Shown here piece by piece: positions 1 through 8,643 of a stretch of 64,000 nt of DNA; the first letter of the stretch is position 1, and each line of letters begins with the position of its first letter. The translations under genes and the position numbers were made by a program. The DNA is from Anaerospora hongkongensis (GTDB lineage Bacteria > Bacillota > Negativicutes > Sporomusales > DSM-15969). A model generated the notes under the pieces. That model saw only the letters and a list, made by a program, of their open reading frames with translations, searched no databases and was not told where the DNA came from. The stretch covers positions 186,001 through 250,000 of the forward strand of contig NZ_SLUI01000005.1 in the NCBI RefSeq assembly GCF_004339805.1. Direction: 5' to 3'.

Positions 1-294
1 AGTAGTTGAAATTGCCATTGCCTTGATTGATAAATTAAAATCGGGGGTGGAAGCTATAAGTCCAGAATTTAATTTGTGTCGTTCTAAAATAACTCCTATA
101 ACATATTGAGCACCGTCTTTTTCCGCAATTGTTTGTGCATAGACAGAAGAAATGAAAATGCCGTGATTATTAACGGTTTTACGAATTTCCGCAGACGCTG
201 GCGTGGTAAAAACAAATACACAAATTAACAACAAAATAATTTTTTTAATCCTTCCAGAAAGTTGCTTAACGTGATTAGCAAAGTTTAGTTTCAT
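1..294 (-). CDS. Exported protein of unknown function, N-terminal part (runs off left edge)
   Basis: Ninety-eight codons are open from an ATG at 294 to the window edge, so only the N-terminus is visible. AGGAGG lies 8 bases before the ATG. Residues 1-36 look like a Sec signal peptide: a basic start ending in GRIKK, a hydrophobic stretch IILLLICVFVFTT, and a PASA cleavage site followed by EIRK. No family is recognised in the roughly 60 mature residues that can be read. The translation is clean and the ribosome-binding site is strong, so it is probably a real gene. Confidence 0.75.
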   Translation of the reverse strand, partial: MKLNFANHVKQLSGRIKKIILLLICVFVFTTPASAEIRKTVNNHGIFISSVYAQTIAEKDGAQYVIGVILERHKLNSGLIASTPDFNLSIKAMAISTT

Positions 295-471
295 GAGTTA
301 TACCTCCTGTTTTTCATCTGCCATTTTCAATTATAGTATAGCATATTGGGGTAACGTATAATAAATTGCGCCAAAAGAAAAATTGAATAAATTGGGAAAA
401 TGCGAGGACCGCAGACTATGTGAAAAGTCTGCCGCCCCTTTGTCTCCCTATAGACAAGCCACTTTGACAGT

Positions 472-519
472 AAAAAACTAAGGCTTCAGCAACATCATCG
501 ATGTTGTTGAAGCCTTAGT
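472..519 (-). terminator. Rho-independent terminator after tRNA-Arg
   Basis: A nearly perfect hairpin, CTAAGGCTTCA...TGAAGCCTTAG with the inner arms CAACATC/GATGTTG, is followed on the minus strand by TTTTTT. It lies directly downstream of the tRNA-Arg gene. Confidence 0.85.
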
Positions 520-526
520 CTACATA

Positions 527-603
527 TGGTGCGCCTGGGAGGACTCGAACCACCGGCCAACGGTTTAGGAAACCGCTGCTCTATCCACCTGAGCTACAGA
601 CGC
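527..603 (-). tRNA. tRNA-Arg (anticodon CCT)
   Basis: Read on the minus strand, a 7-bp acceptor stem GCGTCTG/CAGGCGC closes the molecule. A D-arm, the anticodon loop TTCCTAA with CCT at positions 34-36, and the T-loop GGTTCGAGTCC are present. The CCA end is encoded at 527-529. It decodes AGG codons. Confidence 0.95.
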
Positions 604-751
604 ATGTTAATACTAGCTATGTCACTTCACTGTTTAGCAGCCGGCCCAAACCGTGACAAAAGTAAAGATAACGCTAATTAGTATACCATTTTCCTCAGCT
701 CAATGTCAATTGGAAGGAGTTGTCTGCTGGTAAGAAGCAAGCGTTCCCCTA

Positions 752-1162
752 TTAACTATGCAGCGATAGTCCCCTGGTTATTTTATCAACAATTTTTTTG
801 TCCTCCCGCAGCGCCAAACCGATTAAATTAAGGTTATCACTGCTTGCCATTTTAACAGCGGCCCGGTTTTCCTCATCATGGGTAGTGGAAAACAGCTCTT
901 CTGTAAAAATGGCAATAGGAACATTCCGTTCCATGGCCCGCTTATAGGCCTTTCTAATTCCTTCAGCGCTGCCGGCGAACATCAGCATTGGTTGACGTAC
1001 CATTGGTAAATAGCTGTTGCCTGATGCGTCTTCATAGTTTCCCCCAACTAATCCTTCATTAGCGGCAACGATACCGCTGACGGTAAAAGCCGTCACATTC
1101 AGCTTCTGCCATACCGGTAAGTCTTCCCTGATAATAACGGCAATCTTCGTATCAAATTTCAC
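752..1162 (-). CDS. DUF2000 family protein
   Basis: Protein of 136 residues beginning VKFDTKIAVIIREDL, which matches the DUF2000 family (a small fold related to PTRHD1-like peptidyl-tRNA hydrolases). The GTG start at 1162 is chosen because GGGAGGG sits 6 bases upstream; the longer reading frame would run back into the araC gene. The body keeps family-like segments such as VSGIVAANEGLVGG and PIAIFTEELFST. It lies 25 bp downstream of the AraC-type regulator gene, a pairing that suggests co-transcription. The biochemical role of the family is not established. Confidence 0.85.
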   Translation of the reverse strand: MKFDTKIAVIIREDLPVWQKLNVTAFTVSGIVAANEGLVGGNYEDASGNSYLPMVRQPMLMFAGSAEGIRKAYKRAMERNVPIAIFTEELFSTTHDEENRAAVKMASSDNLNLIGLALREDKKIVDKITRGLSLHS

Positions 1163-1187
1163 AACTTGCCCTCCCAGTTTACCCCTT

Positions 1188-2009
1188 TTATTGCACACCT
1201 TTTGCGTACAGCCCCGGCGTAATCCCCAGGTATTGCTTGAAGCGGTTGGTAAAGTGACTCTGATCACTAAAACCGGTAGCATAGGCACTATCCCGTAACC
1301 CCAATCCCTGTTTGATGAGCTCCTTCGCTTGCATCAGCCTGACGCTTTCCAGATAGGTATGGGGTGTCATTCCCATTACATGGGTGAACAGCCGCAGAAA
1401 GTAATAGCGGCTAAACCCGGTTGCTTGCGCTAAATCTGTCAGGGTGATGCTTTTGGCTAAATTCCCCTGTATATATGCTTTCGCCGTTTCAATCGCTCTA
1501 TTTTCTTTCCCGAAACGCAATTCTGTTAACCGGATATCCGCATACTTTTTCACCATACTGCTAATCAGACAAATCAGCATGCTCTCACTTTGCAACGGAG
1601 CACGATTATTCCGTAAGCAAATGTGCAGCTCGCGCAGCTGTTTAGCCAGTGCGGCGTCGTCAACCCGAACATTGTTAAACAGGGGCAGTTCGTTATCTCT
1701 GCCCGTGATATCTGACACGATTGCCCTCACCGGTGCTACCCGGGGGTATAATGCATAATACTCAAAGCCTTCTTCGTTAGCTGCTTCACCGGTATGAGCC
1801 TCGCCAGGATTTAAAAACAGTAACCCGCCCGGTGGTGTTACATACCGGGTATTGCCGCGATACCGAAACGTCTGCAGCCCCTTGTGAATGAGACCAATCA
1901 CATAGTAGTCGTGCATATGCCTGGAAAATGCCTGTCCCACAAAATAGCCATGCAGGGTTTCGATATCAAGCTGCGAGTCCCGGTACAGATTTACCACTCC
2001 TGATTGCAT
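1188..2009 (-). CDS. AraC family transcriptional regulator
   Basis: Protein of 273 residues. The N-terminal half is an AraC-type cupin sensor (about residues 15-150, with HDYYVIGLIHKG and LNPGEAHTGE). The C-terminal 100 residues carry the double helix-turn-helix: ITLTDLAQATGFSRYYFLRLF followed by the second helix pair around GFSDQSHFTNRFKQYLGITP, the hallmark of the family. The ATG at 2009 has GGGGGTGG upstream. It is the first gene of a probable two-gene unit with the DUF2000 protein, which is its likely target. The ligand cannot be told from sequence. Confidence 0.92.
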   Translation of the reverse strand: MQSGVVNLYRDSQLDIETLHGYFVGQAFSRHMHDYYVIGLIHKGLQTFRYRGNTRYVTPPGGLLFLNPGEAHTGEAANEEGFEYYALYPRVAPVRAIVSDITGRDNELPLFNNVRVDDAALAKQLRELHICLRNNRAPLQSESMLICLISSMVKKYADIRLTELRFGKENRAIETAKAYIQGNLAKSITLTDLAQATGFSRYYFLRLFTHVMGMTPHTYLESVRLMQAKELIKQGLGLRDSAYATGFSDQSHFTNRFKQYLGITPGLYAKGVQ

Positions 2010-2111
2010 ACCCGACCACCCCCTTAGCTGATTTCGCGAAAAGGCTCTGCTTACATGTTTTTTTATTATATCGTTTCCATCGCTGAGAGTCTTGCAGAAA
2101 ATTGCTCTATT

Positions 2112-3449
2112 TCACAGGTGCGGCTGCGGCAGGCAAAAGTGACGATAAAGCAGCCTTGCCGACAAAAGTAATGTCAGTATTTCAGCAAGCGGCACCGTCA
2201 GCCAGATTCCGCTTATACCCCAGAATTTCGGGAGCAGGATAAGGCCGAGACTGATCCAGAGGATTCCTCTGTTCAAGGCAATCGCTACTGCCTGTGCGGG
2301 GTTGCAAATAGCGGTAAAGTAGCCGGCAGCAACAATGTTCAGCCCATTAGCAAAAAAGGCAAAGGCATATAGCTTAGCGCCGTTTTCCGCAAAAGCAAGC
2401 ACCGGAGCGTGGCTGGCGTCGAGGAACAACGCTATAATTTCCCGGGAATAAACCAGTATTACGCCAAAGAAGAAACTGCCCATAATCAGAGCAGAAAAAC
2501 CGGCCAGCCGCAGTACTGCTTTTACCCGTTCGAGTTGCCGGCTGCCATAGTTGTAGCTGACAATCGCACCTACACCATCTGCCAGGCCCAGCAGCATATT
2601 GTTGCCAATAAATTGCAGGTAACTGATCGTTGTAAAAGCGGCGACTCCAATTTCACCTGCATAGCGCATCAGCGTGATATTAAACAAAAATGTGGTAATA
2701 CCCGTTCCGACTTCTGCCAAGCCTTCTGACATGCCATTGTAAAATATGCGGCGGGCTAGATCCGGGCTGAAGCGTCCTCCGGTTAGCCGCAATACCGTTC
2801 TGCCCGTGAGAAACGGCAGTATGGCCATAACAAAAGCGATACTATAGCCTGCTCCGGTAGCCAAAGCTGCTCCCTTGATACCTAGCGACCAGCGCACAAC
2901 AAACAAATAATTGAGCACCATATGGGTAATCACTGCCGTCACCAAAACCAGCATGGAATACAGCGGTTTTCCCTGAACCTTCAGCACGTAATCCAAAACA
3001 AACATAATACCCAGAAAAGGCAGAAACACGCCCGTATAGGTAATATAGTTTGCCACTAGCGGCATCAATTGGCTGCTGGCTCCCAAAAAGGCTGCTATCT
3101 CATTCGTAAAGCCTAAGGCAATGGCGGCCATTACAAGTGCTGCTCCCGTTATGAGCATAAGCGCAGTTGTAAAGGTATCACCTGCCGCTTTGCTATTGCC
3201 TTCGCCCAGACTGCGGCCAATCAGACTTTGTGTACCAATGCCGATGATCACACCAAGGGCAAGCATCAGACTAAAAAACGGCATTGCTATATTAATGCTT
3301 GCCAGAGCATTGACGCCGATATAATTTCCAACAAAAAAGCCATCAACAATCGTATTTATCCCTAAGAACAGCATCCCGGCGACGGCCGGAATACTGTACG
3401 AAAAAAACAGGGTAGTAATATTTTGTTGGCCTAAAACATTCTCCTTCAT
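2112..3449 (-). CDS. MATE family multidrug efflux transporter
   Basis: About 445 residues with 12 predicted membrane segments in two related halves, as in Na+- or H+-coupled MATE exporters. Motifs include GINTIVDGFFVGNYIGVNAL in helix 1-2 and GIGTQSLIGRSLGEGN. The ATG at 3449 is chosen because AGAGGTG precedes it and because the promoter described at 3469-3499 lies just upstream, so longer starts would not be transcribed from it. It follows a MerR regulator gene in the same direction. It probably expels a cationic drug or metabolite sensed by that regulator. Confidence 0.92.
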   Translation of the reverse strand: MKENVLGQQNITTLFFSYSIPAVAGMLFLGINTIVDGFFVGNYIGVNALASINIAMPFFSLMLALGVIIGIGTQSLIGRSLGEGNSKAAGDTFTTALMLITGAALVMAAIALGFTNEIAAFLGASSQLMPLVANYITYTGVFLPFLGIMFVLDYVLKVQGKPLYSMLVLVTAVITHMVLNYLFVVRWSLGIKGAALATGAGYSIAFVMAILPFLTGRTVLRLTGGRFSPDLARRIFYNGMSEGLAEVGTGITTFLFNITLMRYAGEIGVAAFTTISYLQFIGNNMLLGLADGVGAIVSYNYGSRQLERVKAVLRLAGFSALIMGSFFFGVILVYSREIIALFLDASHAPVLAFAENGAKLYAFAFFANGLNIVAAGYFTAICNPAQAVAIALNRGILWISLGLILLPKFWGISGIWLTVPLAEILTLLLSARLLYRHFCLPQPHL

Positions 3450-3468
3450 GCTTATCACCTCTTCTGAG

Positions 3469-3499
3469 ATGATAAACCTTGGAGCAGCTCCAAGGTCAA
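3469..3499 (-). promoter_or_regulatory. MerR-type promoter/operator for the MATE gene (19-bp spacer)
   Basis: On the minus strand a -35 TTGACC (3494-3499) and a -10 TATCAT (3469-3474) are 19 bp apart. The spacer is occupied by a 21-bp perfect dyad, ACCTTGGAGC-N-GCTCCAAGGT (3476-3496). An over-long 19-bp spacer holding a dyad is the diagnostic layout of promoters activated by MerR-family proteins through DNA untwisting. The -35 ends next to the merR stop codon, so the efflux gene has its own inducible promoter. Confidence 0.88.
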
Positions 3500-3502
3500 G
3501 AA

Positions 3503-4300
3503 TTATTTCAATCCAATCCACACTTCATAGTAATCGAGATGATCTTTATGGGAGCTCGCCATATAGCGGCCAAGCAGCGGTGTACTTATTTTTCGGCCTT
3601 TTTCCCGGATATATTGCAGCATGCTTTTTAGTACTGCATTCTCCTGTTCCACATAATCTGTGGCGAGGATGGTATATAGATAGTCCATTTCCTGCAGCGA
3701 AGTTAATCCTTGCCGCTCCTTGTCGTCCAGCAAGCCTAAATGTTCTTGATCCAGGCTGATCCCCGCCTGTACCCAGCGAAAGTTCGGAGATAACTGAAGC
3801 TCTTCACCGGGGATAAGCAGTGTATACCGGATGCTATTCATCCAGCCCCAGCCCTCTTGTTTGTATTTGTTGATCATACTGATCAAATCATCGGGCTGTC
3901 TGCCTAAGAGTTTGTATTGAAAGTCAGGCGCTGCGACAAGGGAGAATATTCCCAGGCGCTCTTCACAGAGCTGATACTGGGCTGCGACCTGGACAATCAT
4001 GTTCTTCAGCTTCTTTAAAACAGCGATTCTCTCTTCAATGGCCCGCTCATTCTCATGCAAAATATTTTTAATATCACCGATATCCATTTGCGTGATCACT
4101 TGCCGGATATCGGCAACAGGCAGCTCCATATTGCGCAAGAATAAAATATCCATGAGCAGAACAATGTCATTGTACGAATAGTACCGGTAGCCATTAAACC
4201 TATCCTTATGCGCGGTCAACAGACCCGACTTTTCATAATACCGCAGCGTATCGGTAGAAATAGCAAATAGTTGAGCCACTTCACCAATTGTCCATCTCAT
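3503..4300 (-). CDS. MerR family transcriptional regulator with effector-binding domain
   Basis: Protein of 265 residues. Residues 1-70 are the MerR winged helix-turn-helix (WTIGEVAQLFAISTDTLRYY...GYRYYSYND). A dimerisation coiled coil follows (about 80-115, ERAIEERIAVLKKLKNM), then a GyrI/BmrR-like ligand-binding region to the C-terminus. The ATG at 4300 is preceded at 6 bases by AGGGTG. It lies upstream of a MATE exporter whose promoter has a MerR-type 19-bp spacer, so it is very likely that pump's activator. The inducer is unknown. Confidence 0.9.
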   Translation of the reverse strand: MRWTIGEVAQLFAISTDTLRYYEKSGLLTAHKDRFNGYRYYSYNDIVLLMDILFLRNMELPVADIRQVITQMDIGDIKNILHENERAIEERIAVLKKLKNMIVQVAAQYQLCEERLGIFSLVAAPDFQYKLLGRQPDDLISMINKYKQEGWGWMNSIRYTLLIPGEELQLSPNFRWVQAGISLDQEHLGLLDDKERQGLTSLQEMDYLYTILATDYVEQENAVLKSMLQYIREKGRKISTPLLGRYMASSHKDHLDYYEVWIGLK

Positions 4301-4505
4301 CGTTATCACCCTATCTGTACCGCTTTAGCCTTGTTCTTCCATTATCATACCATACAAGTAATGCCGCTATTAGCAAACGGGACTGCGCTTTTACTTTCGT
4401 GCATAAAAAATATACTTTAGAGCGGTATAACTATGGAAGACAAATGCCAGCCATCCCTTACAAACTGCGGCTTTAGCTAGATAATATTTCCGGACATGGC
4501 TGTAA

Positions 4506-4534
4506 TTGACTTTTGCAAATACTGTCGATATAAT
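4506..4534 (+). promoter_or_regulatory. Sigma-A promoter of the riboswitch-ATPase unit
   Basis: TTGACT (4506-4511) and a perfect TATAAT (4529-4534) are separated by exactly 17 bp. Transcription should start near 4541, immediately ahead of the riboswitch aptamer. Confidence 0.88.
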
Positions 4535-4549
4535 GAAATTACAAGTGCA

Positions 4550-4647
4550 TATTGCTCCAAGGGGAGTAACCTTTACAGCATAGTCGTCAAGTTCGGATTA
4601 AAACCCCGGCTGTGCTGGCAGCGAATTGTTGTTGGTAAGACCTTGCC
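4550..4647 (+). promoter_or_regulatory. yybP-ykoY (Mn2+) riboswitch
   Basis: The leader contains the conserved blocks of this class in the right order: AAGGGGAGTA (4559-4568), a GTCGTCAAGTTCG segment, CCCCGGCT, and the 3' closing element GGTAAGACCTTGCC. In known members Mn2+ binding docks the two helical legs and allows downstream expression. Here the closing strand TAAGACCTTGCC is also the 5' arm of a terminator, giving a plausible transcriptional on-switch. The genes downstream are a small membrane protein and a P-type cation ATPase, which fits manganese efflux. Confidence 0.92.
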
Positions 4648-4675
4648 TTTTTTATAAAAGGGCAAGGTCTTTTTA
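4637..4675 (+). terminator. Riboswitch-controlled intrinsic terminator
   Basis: AAGACCTTGCC (4637-4647) pairs with GGCAAGGTCTT (4661-4671) and is followed by TTTTA. The 5' arm overlaps the conserved 3' end of the riboswitch, so aptamer folding and terminator formation are mutually exclusive. Confidence 0.9.
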
Positions 4676-4767
4676 TATATAACTAAATGAGAGAAAGGGT
4701 GAGTCTATGAACCTCTTACCAGATGTCCATAATGTGCGAAGTCATTTCTGTTATGAACAAAAAGTAA

Positions 4768-5112
4768 ATGGGGGCGATAAACTTGGACTGGGCGCGAATA
4801 ACCGGTTATGTCGGTCTGCTTTGCATCGTCATTTCAGTTTTAGCGTCAATCATTGCGGCCGTCGTCCCAGACTACCGTAACATGGAACGACCCGAGGAAA
4901 TCGTTCGATGGGGTCGGTATCTCTGGGCCTACGCTGCCGTTACCATGGGCATGTATGTAAAAAAGAAAACAGGAAAGATTCTGGAGCTTGGCGGGGGAGT
5001 GCTGGCAGGAGGATTATGTTTAATTTCGCCTGTTGCCCCATTTATTGTCTTGCTGTATTCTTTTCGTTCTTTTCTGGTGCTCAGCAAGGCAAAAGGCAAT
5101 CTCCCTTTCTAA
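4768..5112 (+). CDS. Small membrane protein of unknown function
   Basis: Up to 114 residues with three hydrophobic stretches (about residues 12-32, 50-62 and 75-100, including GYVGLLCIVISVLASIIAAV). An in-frame stop immediately precedes the ATG at 4768. GGGGGCG lies 6 bases before an in-frame TTG at 4783, so a 109-residue product starting there is equally likely. It sits between the Mn2+ riboswitch and the ATPase gene, 46 bp upstream of the latter, and is probably co-regulated. I do not recognise the family. Confidence 0.6.
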   Translation: MGAINLDWARITGYVGLLCIVISVLASIIAAVVPDYRNMERPEEIVRWGRYLWAYAAVTMGMYVKKKTGKILELGGGVLAGGLCLISPVAPFIVLLYSFRSFLVLSKAKGNLPF

Positions 5113-5158
5113 AGATCCAACCGTTTATAACTAACGATTCAGTTAGAGGAGGGATCTT

Positions 5159-7900
5159 GTGATAAAACTATGGCATCAGCTGACCTCACAAGAGATTGTT
5201 CAGTTATTACACTCAAATTCATCCACAGGCTTAACGTCTCTGGAAGCAGATAAACAGCTGCAGCAGCATGGCTGCAACGAACTCAAGGAAAAACCGCAGG
5301 AAGCGCTGTGGCAAAAATTCTTAAATCAGTTTAAAGACTTTCTCGTTTTAATTTTGATTGCCGCCAGCTTAGTCTCGATTTTAGTCGGAGAAATTACCGA
5401 TTCGCTTGTCATTATCGCCATTGTGCTGTTGAATGCACTGCTGGGCGTGTTTCAGGAAGCAAAAGCGGAAAAAGCGCTTGCCGCCCTCAAGGAAATGACT
5501 GCCCCAAACTCCAAAGTGCTCCGTGATAGTGAGATTACTGTGATCCCCTCAAAATTTCTCGTACCGGGAGACATTGTCCTGTTAGAGGCAGGCGATTACA
5601 TTCCCGGCGATTTACGCTTTATTGAATCCCATAACATAAAGGTGCAGGAAGCGTCCCTAACCGGCGAATCAGTGCCGGTAGTAAAAAGCACCGAACCGGT
5701 TGATGGTGCCGCTTCACTGGCCGATCGTCATAATATGGGGTTTATGAGTACGATCGTTACTTATGGCCGGGGAAAAGGAATTGTTATCGGTACCGGCATG
5801 CAGACGGAAATCGGCAAAATTGCCACCATGCTGCAAGCCGTGGAAGAAGACAGCTCACCTTTACAGAAGAAGCTGGCCGAGTTTGGCAAAATGCTTGGCA
5901 TCATCTGCTTATTTGTCTGCGCCCTGGTCTTTGGCCTGGGTGTATACAGCGGCTACAGCGATGGTGTGCTCGAAATGGCCGAGGTGCAGCTCATGCTAAT
6001 GACGGCTATCAGCTTAGCCGTTGCGGCCATTCCCGAAGGCCTGCCAACTGTTGTTACCATTGTGCTGGCACTTGGTATGCAGCGTATGGCTAAGAAAAAT
6101 TCCATCATGAAAAAACTGCATGCCGTAGAAACGCTGGGCAGCATCTCTGTCATCTGCTCCGATAAAACAGGTACCCTTACCCAAAATCAAATGACCGTGG
6201 TTAAAGCCTTCACATTAGAAAAAATGGTTGACGTAAGCGGCGAAGGCTATGATCCGCAAGGAGCTTTTTTACAGGACGGCAAAACTGTTGATTTAGCGGC
6301 AGAACAAGATTTCGCTTTGCTCCTCAAGGGCGCTGCTCTATGCAATGATGCTCAGCTAAAGCGAGTACCCGAATCAGGGGTGTGGCACATCGTTGGTGAT
6401 CCCACAGAAGGAGCACTGGTAGTTGCCGCTGCCAAAGGCGGCTGCCGCCAAAGTGAATTGGCGGTCCGGTATCCCCGTATGGGGGAGCTTCCCTTCGACT
6501 CTACCCGGAAGATGATGACCACCTTTCACCAGACAGCGGCAGAAGCCCTTTCCTTTACGAAAGGGGCGCCGGATGTATTGCTGCGCCGCTGTACGCACAT
6601 TGTCGTAAACGGCGAAGTTCACCTCCTGACACAGGAGGAAAAAGACCGCATTGGTGCAGCCAACCTGGAAATGGCATCGCACGCCCTGCGCGTTCTGGCG
6701 GTAGCATACCGCACCTGGGATACGATTACCGAAACTCCCACTGCCGCAGAAGAAAACCTGATCTTCATTGGCTTACTGGGTATGATTGACCCTCCCCGGG
6801 TCGAGGTACGGGAAGCAGTTGCCGTTTGTCGGTCGGCCGGTATCCGTCCGATCATGATTACCGGTGATCATCCCGATACTGCTTTGGCAATTGCCAAAGA
6901 TCTGGGCATTGCCGGGCCGAACAGTGCGGCAATCACCGGCAGCCAGCTTGACACCATAAGCCAGGCCGGGCTGCAGCAGCTTGTGCAGACAGCGAGTGTT
7001 TTTGCCCGCGTCTCGCCGGAGCATAAGATGGCCATCGTTGATGCCTTGCGCAGTAACGGGCAAATTGTTGCCATGACCGGTGATGGCGTAAATGATGCAC
7101 CAGCGCTTAAAAAAGCGGATATTGGCGTTGCCATGGGCATTACCGGCACTGACGTTACCAAGGAAACTGCCGATATGGTTATCGCCGACGACAACTTCGC
7201 TACCATTGTTTCCGCGGTTGAAGAAGGCCGCGTCATTTATGCCAATATCCGCAAGTTCGTGTATTTCCTGCTGTCCTGCAATGCCTCGGAAATTCTGGTG
7301 ATCTTGTTTGCCATCCTGCTGGGCTGGCCGATTCCCCTGCTGCCGATCCAGCTGCTGTGGATTAATCTGGTTACCGATGCCTTTCCGGCTCTGGCCTTAG
7401 GTGTGGAAAAGAAAGAGCCTAATGTGATGAAACGGAACCCCCGCGACCCCGCCGAACCTCTTTTAACCCGCAAATTACAGAGCATGATTGTCATCCAGAG
7501 TCTGGCTATGGCGGTTACGGTATTGGGAGCCTTCAAATACGGCCTTCACGCCTATGACGGCGATCTAGGCGTCGCCCGGACCTTTGCCTTTATCACCCTC
7601 ATTACTACGCAGGTCGTATGCGCTTTCGCGGCAAGATCGGAGCATTATTCCGTTTTCCAGTTAGGCCTGTTCAGCAACAAGTATTTAAATGCCGGCGCGG
7701 CCTTGTCGCTGTTTTTGCTGCTCCTTTCGGTGTACGGCCCGCTCCATGTTATTTTTAAAACGGTGGAACCCGGCCTCGCCGAATGGCTGTTCCTCCTCAT
7801 TCTTTCGCCTCTGCCGTTTTTAACCACAGAGCTGACAAAGCTTGTTTATAAGTTATCCACACCCAAACGGACCACAACGTCCGGTTCGCCAACAAAATAA
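5159..7900 (+). CDS. P-type cation-transporting ATPase (P2A-like), probable Mn2+/Ca2+ exporter
   Basis: Protein of 913 residues, the usual size of P2-type pumps. In order: N-terminal cation-ATPase domain, actuator domain with TGES (about 168), membrane segment with AAIPEGLPT, phosphorylation motif DKTGTLT with the acceptor Asp near 335, nucleotide-binding domain with KGAPD, hinge TGDGVND near 640, and the six C-terminal helices. The GTG start has AGGAGG 6 bases upstream. The family includes Ca2+ and Mn2+ pumps; the upstream manganese riboswitch argues for Mn2+ export across the cytoplasmic membrane. Substrate is inference from context. Confidence 0.93.
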   Translation: MIKLWHQLTSQEIVQLLHSNSSTGLTSLEADKQLQQHGCNELKEKPQEALWQKFLNQFKDFLVLILIAASLVSILVGEITDSLVIIAIVLLNALLGVFQEAKAEKALAALKEMTAPNSKVLRDSEITVIPSKFLVPGDIVLLEAGDYIPGDLRFIESHNIKVQEASLTGESVPVVKSTEPVDGAASLADRHNMGFMSTIVTYGRGKGIVIGTGMQTEIGKIATMLQAVEEDSSPLQKKLAEFGKMLGIICLFVCALVFGLGVYSGYSDGVLEMAEVQLMLMTAISLAVAAIPEGLPTVVTIVLALGMQRMAKKNSIMKKLHAVETLGSISVICSDKTGTLTQNQMTVVKAFTLEKMVDVSGEGYDPQGAFLQDGKTVDLAAEQDFALLLKGAALCNDAQLKRVPESGVWHIVGDPTEGALVVAAAKGGCRQSELAVRYPRMGELPFDSTRKMMTTFHQTAAEALSFTKGAPDVLLRRCTHIVVNGEVHLLTQEEKDRIGAANLEMASHALRVLAVAYRTWDTITETPTAAEENLIFIGLLGMIDPPRVEVREAVAVCRSAGIRPIMITGDHPDTALAIAKDLGIAGPNSAAITGSQLDTISQAGLQQLVQTASVFARVSPEHKMAIVDALRSNGQIVAMTGDGVNDAPALKKADIGVAMGITGTDVTKETADMVIADDNFATIVSAVEEGRVIYANIRKFVYFLLSCNASEILVILFAILLGWPIPLLPIQLLWINLVTDAFPALALGVEKKEPNVMKRNPRDPAEPLLTRKLQSMIVIQSLAMAVTVLGAFKYGLHAYDGDLGVARTFAFITLITTQVVCAFAARSEHYSVFQLGLFSNKYLNAGAALSLFLLLLSVYGPLHVIFKTVEPGLAEWLFLLILSPLPFLTTELTKLVYKLSTPKRTTTSGSPTK

Positions 7901-8391
7901 CGGGAGAGAAAAGGCAGTGCATCGTTATGTACTGCCTTTTCTCTCCCTTATTGTCGATTTTCTCCCTTTATCTGCTATTTCTGCAAACATTTTACCTTTT
8001 AAGCAGGATAATCCACAAGGATGACCGATCTTATCAACACCTTATCCACAAACTGTTGATAATTGTTCGTGGCAAAAACTACGTTTTTCACCAAAGCTGC
8101 CACTTTTTGTTCGCTTCTTATCCACATTTACAGGTGCATTGTTAATAACTCTGTGGATAAGTCTGGTATTGAATGGGGAAAACTGCCCGTTTTTGGGTAT
8201 AACCCTGGGGATAAGTGGTTAACTTTCGTTTATGCCACCGGACGACTCCAGTCGACATGAACACCGGTAGTTACCCATAAACGCGCCAGCGCCAACTGCA
8301 GCGTTCTGACATCCTCATTCGGCACTGCCCGCCATTCGGTAAAATCCACCAACGTATGCTGCGCAGCCCGGATAACCTGCGGTGTGGATAA
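7853..8391. other. DnaA-box cluster (oriC-like or DnaA-titrating/regulatory locus)
   Basis: Perfect TTATCCACA boxes occur at 7853-7861 (+), 8042-8050 (+), 8118-8126 (+), 8152-8160 (-) and 8383-8391 (-). Near matches are TAATCCACA at 8009-8017, TTATCAACA at 8031-8039 (+) and 8054-8062 (-), and TTATCCCCA at 8206-8214 (-). Most lie in the gene-free stretch 7949-8229 between two convergent genes; the outer two are inside the flanking coding regions. A moderately AT-rich stretch lies at about 7950-8000. No dnaA, dnaN or rpmH is nearby in the window, so whether it is an origin or a DnaA-binding locus elsewhere is open. Confidence 0.75.
7902..7948 (+). terminator. Terminator-like hairpin after the ATPase gene
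   Basis: GGGAGAGAAAAGGCAGT (7902-7918) pairs perfectly with ACTGCCTTTTCTCTCCC (7931-7947) right after the stop codon. The U-tract is poor (CTTATTG), so termination strength is uncertain. Confidence 0.6.
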
Positions 8392-8520
8392 ATAGGCTTC
8401 TACTTCACGCCGTTTTGCTGCATCTTCCAGCTGGACTTTAATTTGCTTGCTGTCACAGTCATACTCAATAAAGCCATTATCGCTGTCATAGTGAATGGCT
8501 ACTTGAAATAAGTTGCTCAT
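8230..8520 (-). CDS. Conserved-looking protein of unknown function
   Basis: Soluble protein of 96 residues (starts MSNLFQVAIHYDSDNGFIEY) with no signal or membrane segment and no motif I recognise. A good ribosome-binding site GGAGTAGGTG precedes the ATG at 8520. It is convergent with the ATPase gene, with a DnaA-box cluster between them, and one perfect DnaA box (8383-8391) lies inside the gene. It is followed at some distance by a lipoprotein gene on the same strand, probably transcribed separately. Confidence 0.65.
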   Translation of the reverse strand: MSNLFQVAIHYDSDNGFIEYDCDSKQIKVQLEDAAKRREVEAYLSTPQVIRAAQHTLVDFTEWRAVPNEDVRTLQLALARLWVTTGVHVDWSRPVA

Positions 8521-8561
8521 AGTACACCTACTCCGTTATAAATTTCACTTCCCTATGAAAA

Positions 8562-8597
8562 GAAAAATACGGCTAAGAATAATAAATTCCTGCCGTA
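8562..8597 (-). terminator. Intrinsic terminator after the lipoprotein gene
   Basis: On the minus strand TACGGC...GCCGTA with an inner AAT/ATT stem is followed by TTTTTC. It lies about 45 bp after the stop codon of the gene at 8644. Confidence 0.65.
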
Positions 8598-8643
8598 CAA
8601 TCGTTTCATTTTCTGTGCTGAAGGTGATATTTTTAATTACAAA

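Noticed and set aside
411..432. Small hairpin GCAGACT...AGTCTGC in the gap 300-470
   Set aside because: Short, no T-run and no gene context; nothing else is visible in this gap.
4707..4880. 57-codon ORF after the Mn riboswitch with AAAGGGTGAG upstream
   Set aside because: It overlaps the better-supported membrane protein gene in another frame and has no recognisable features; it could be a leader ORF but I cannot support it as a gene.
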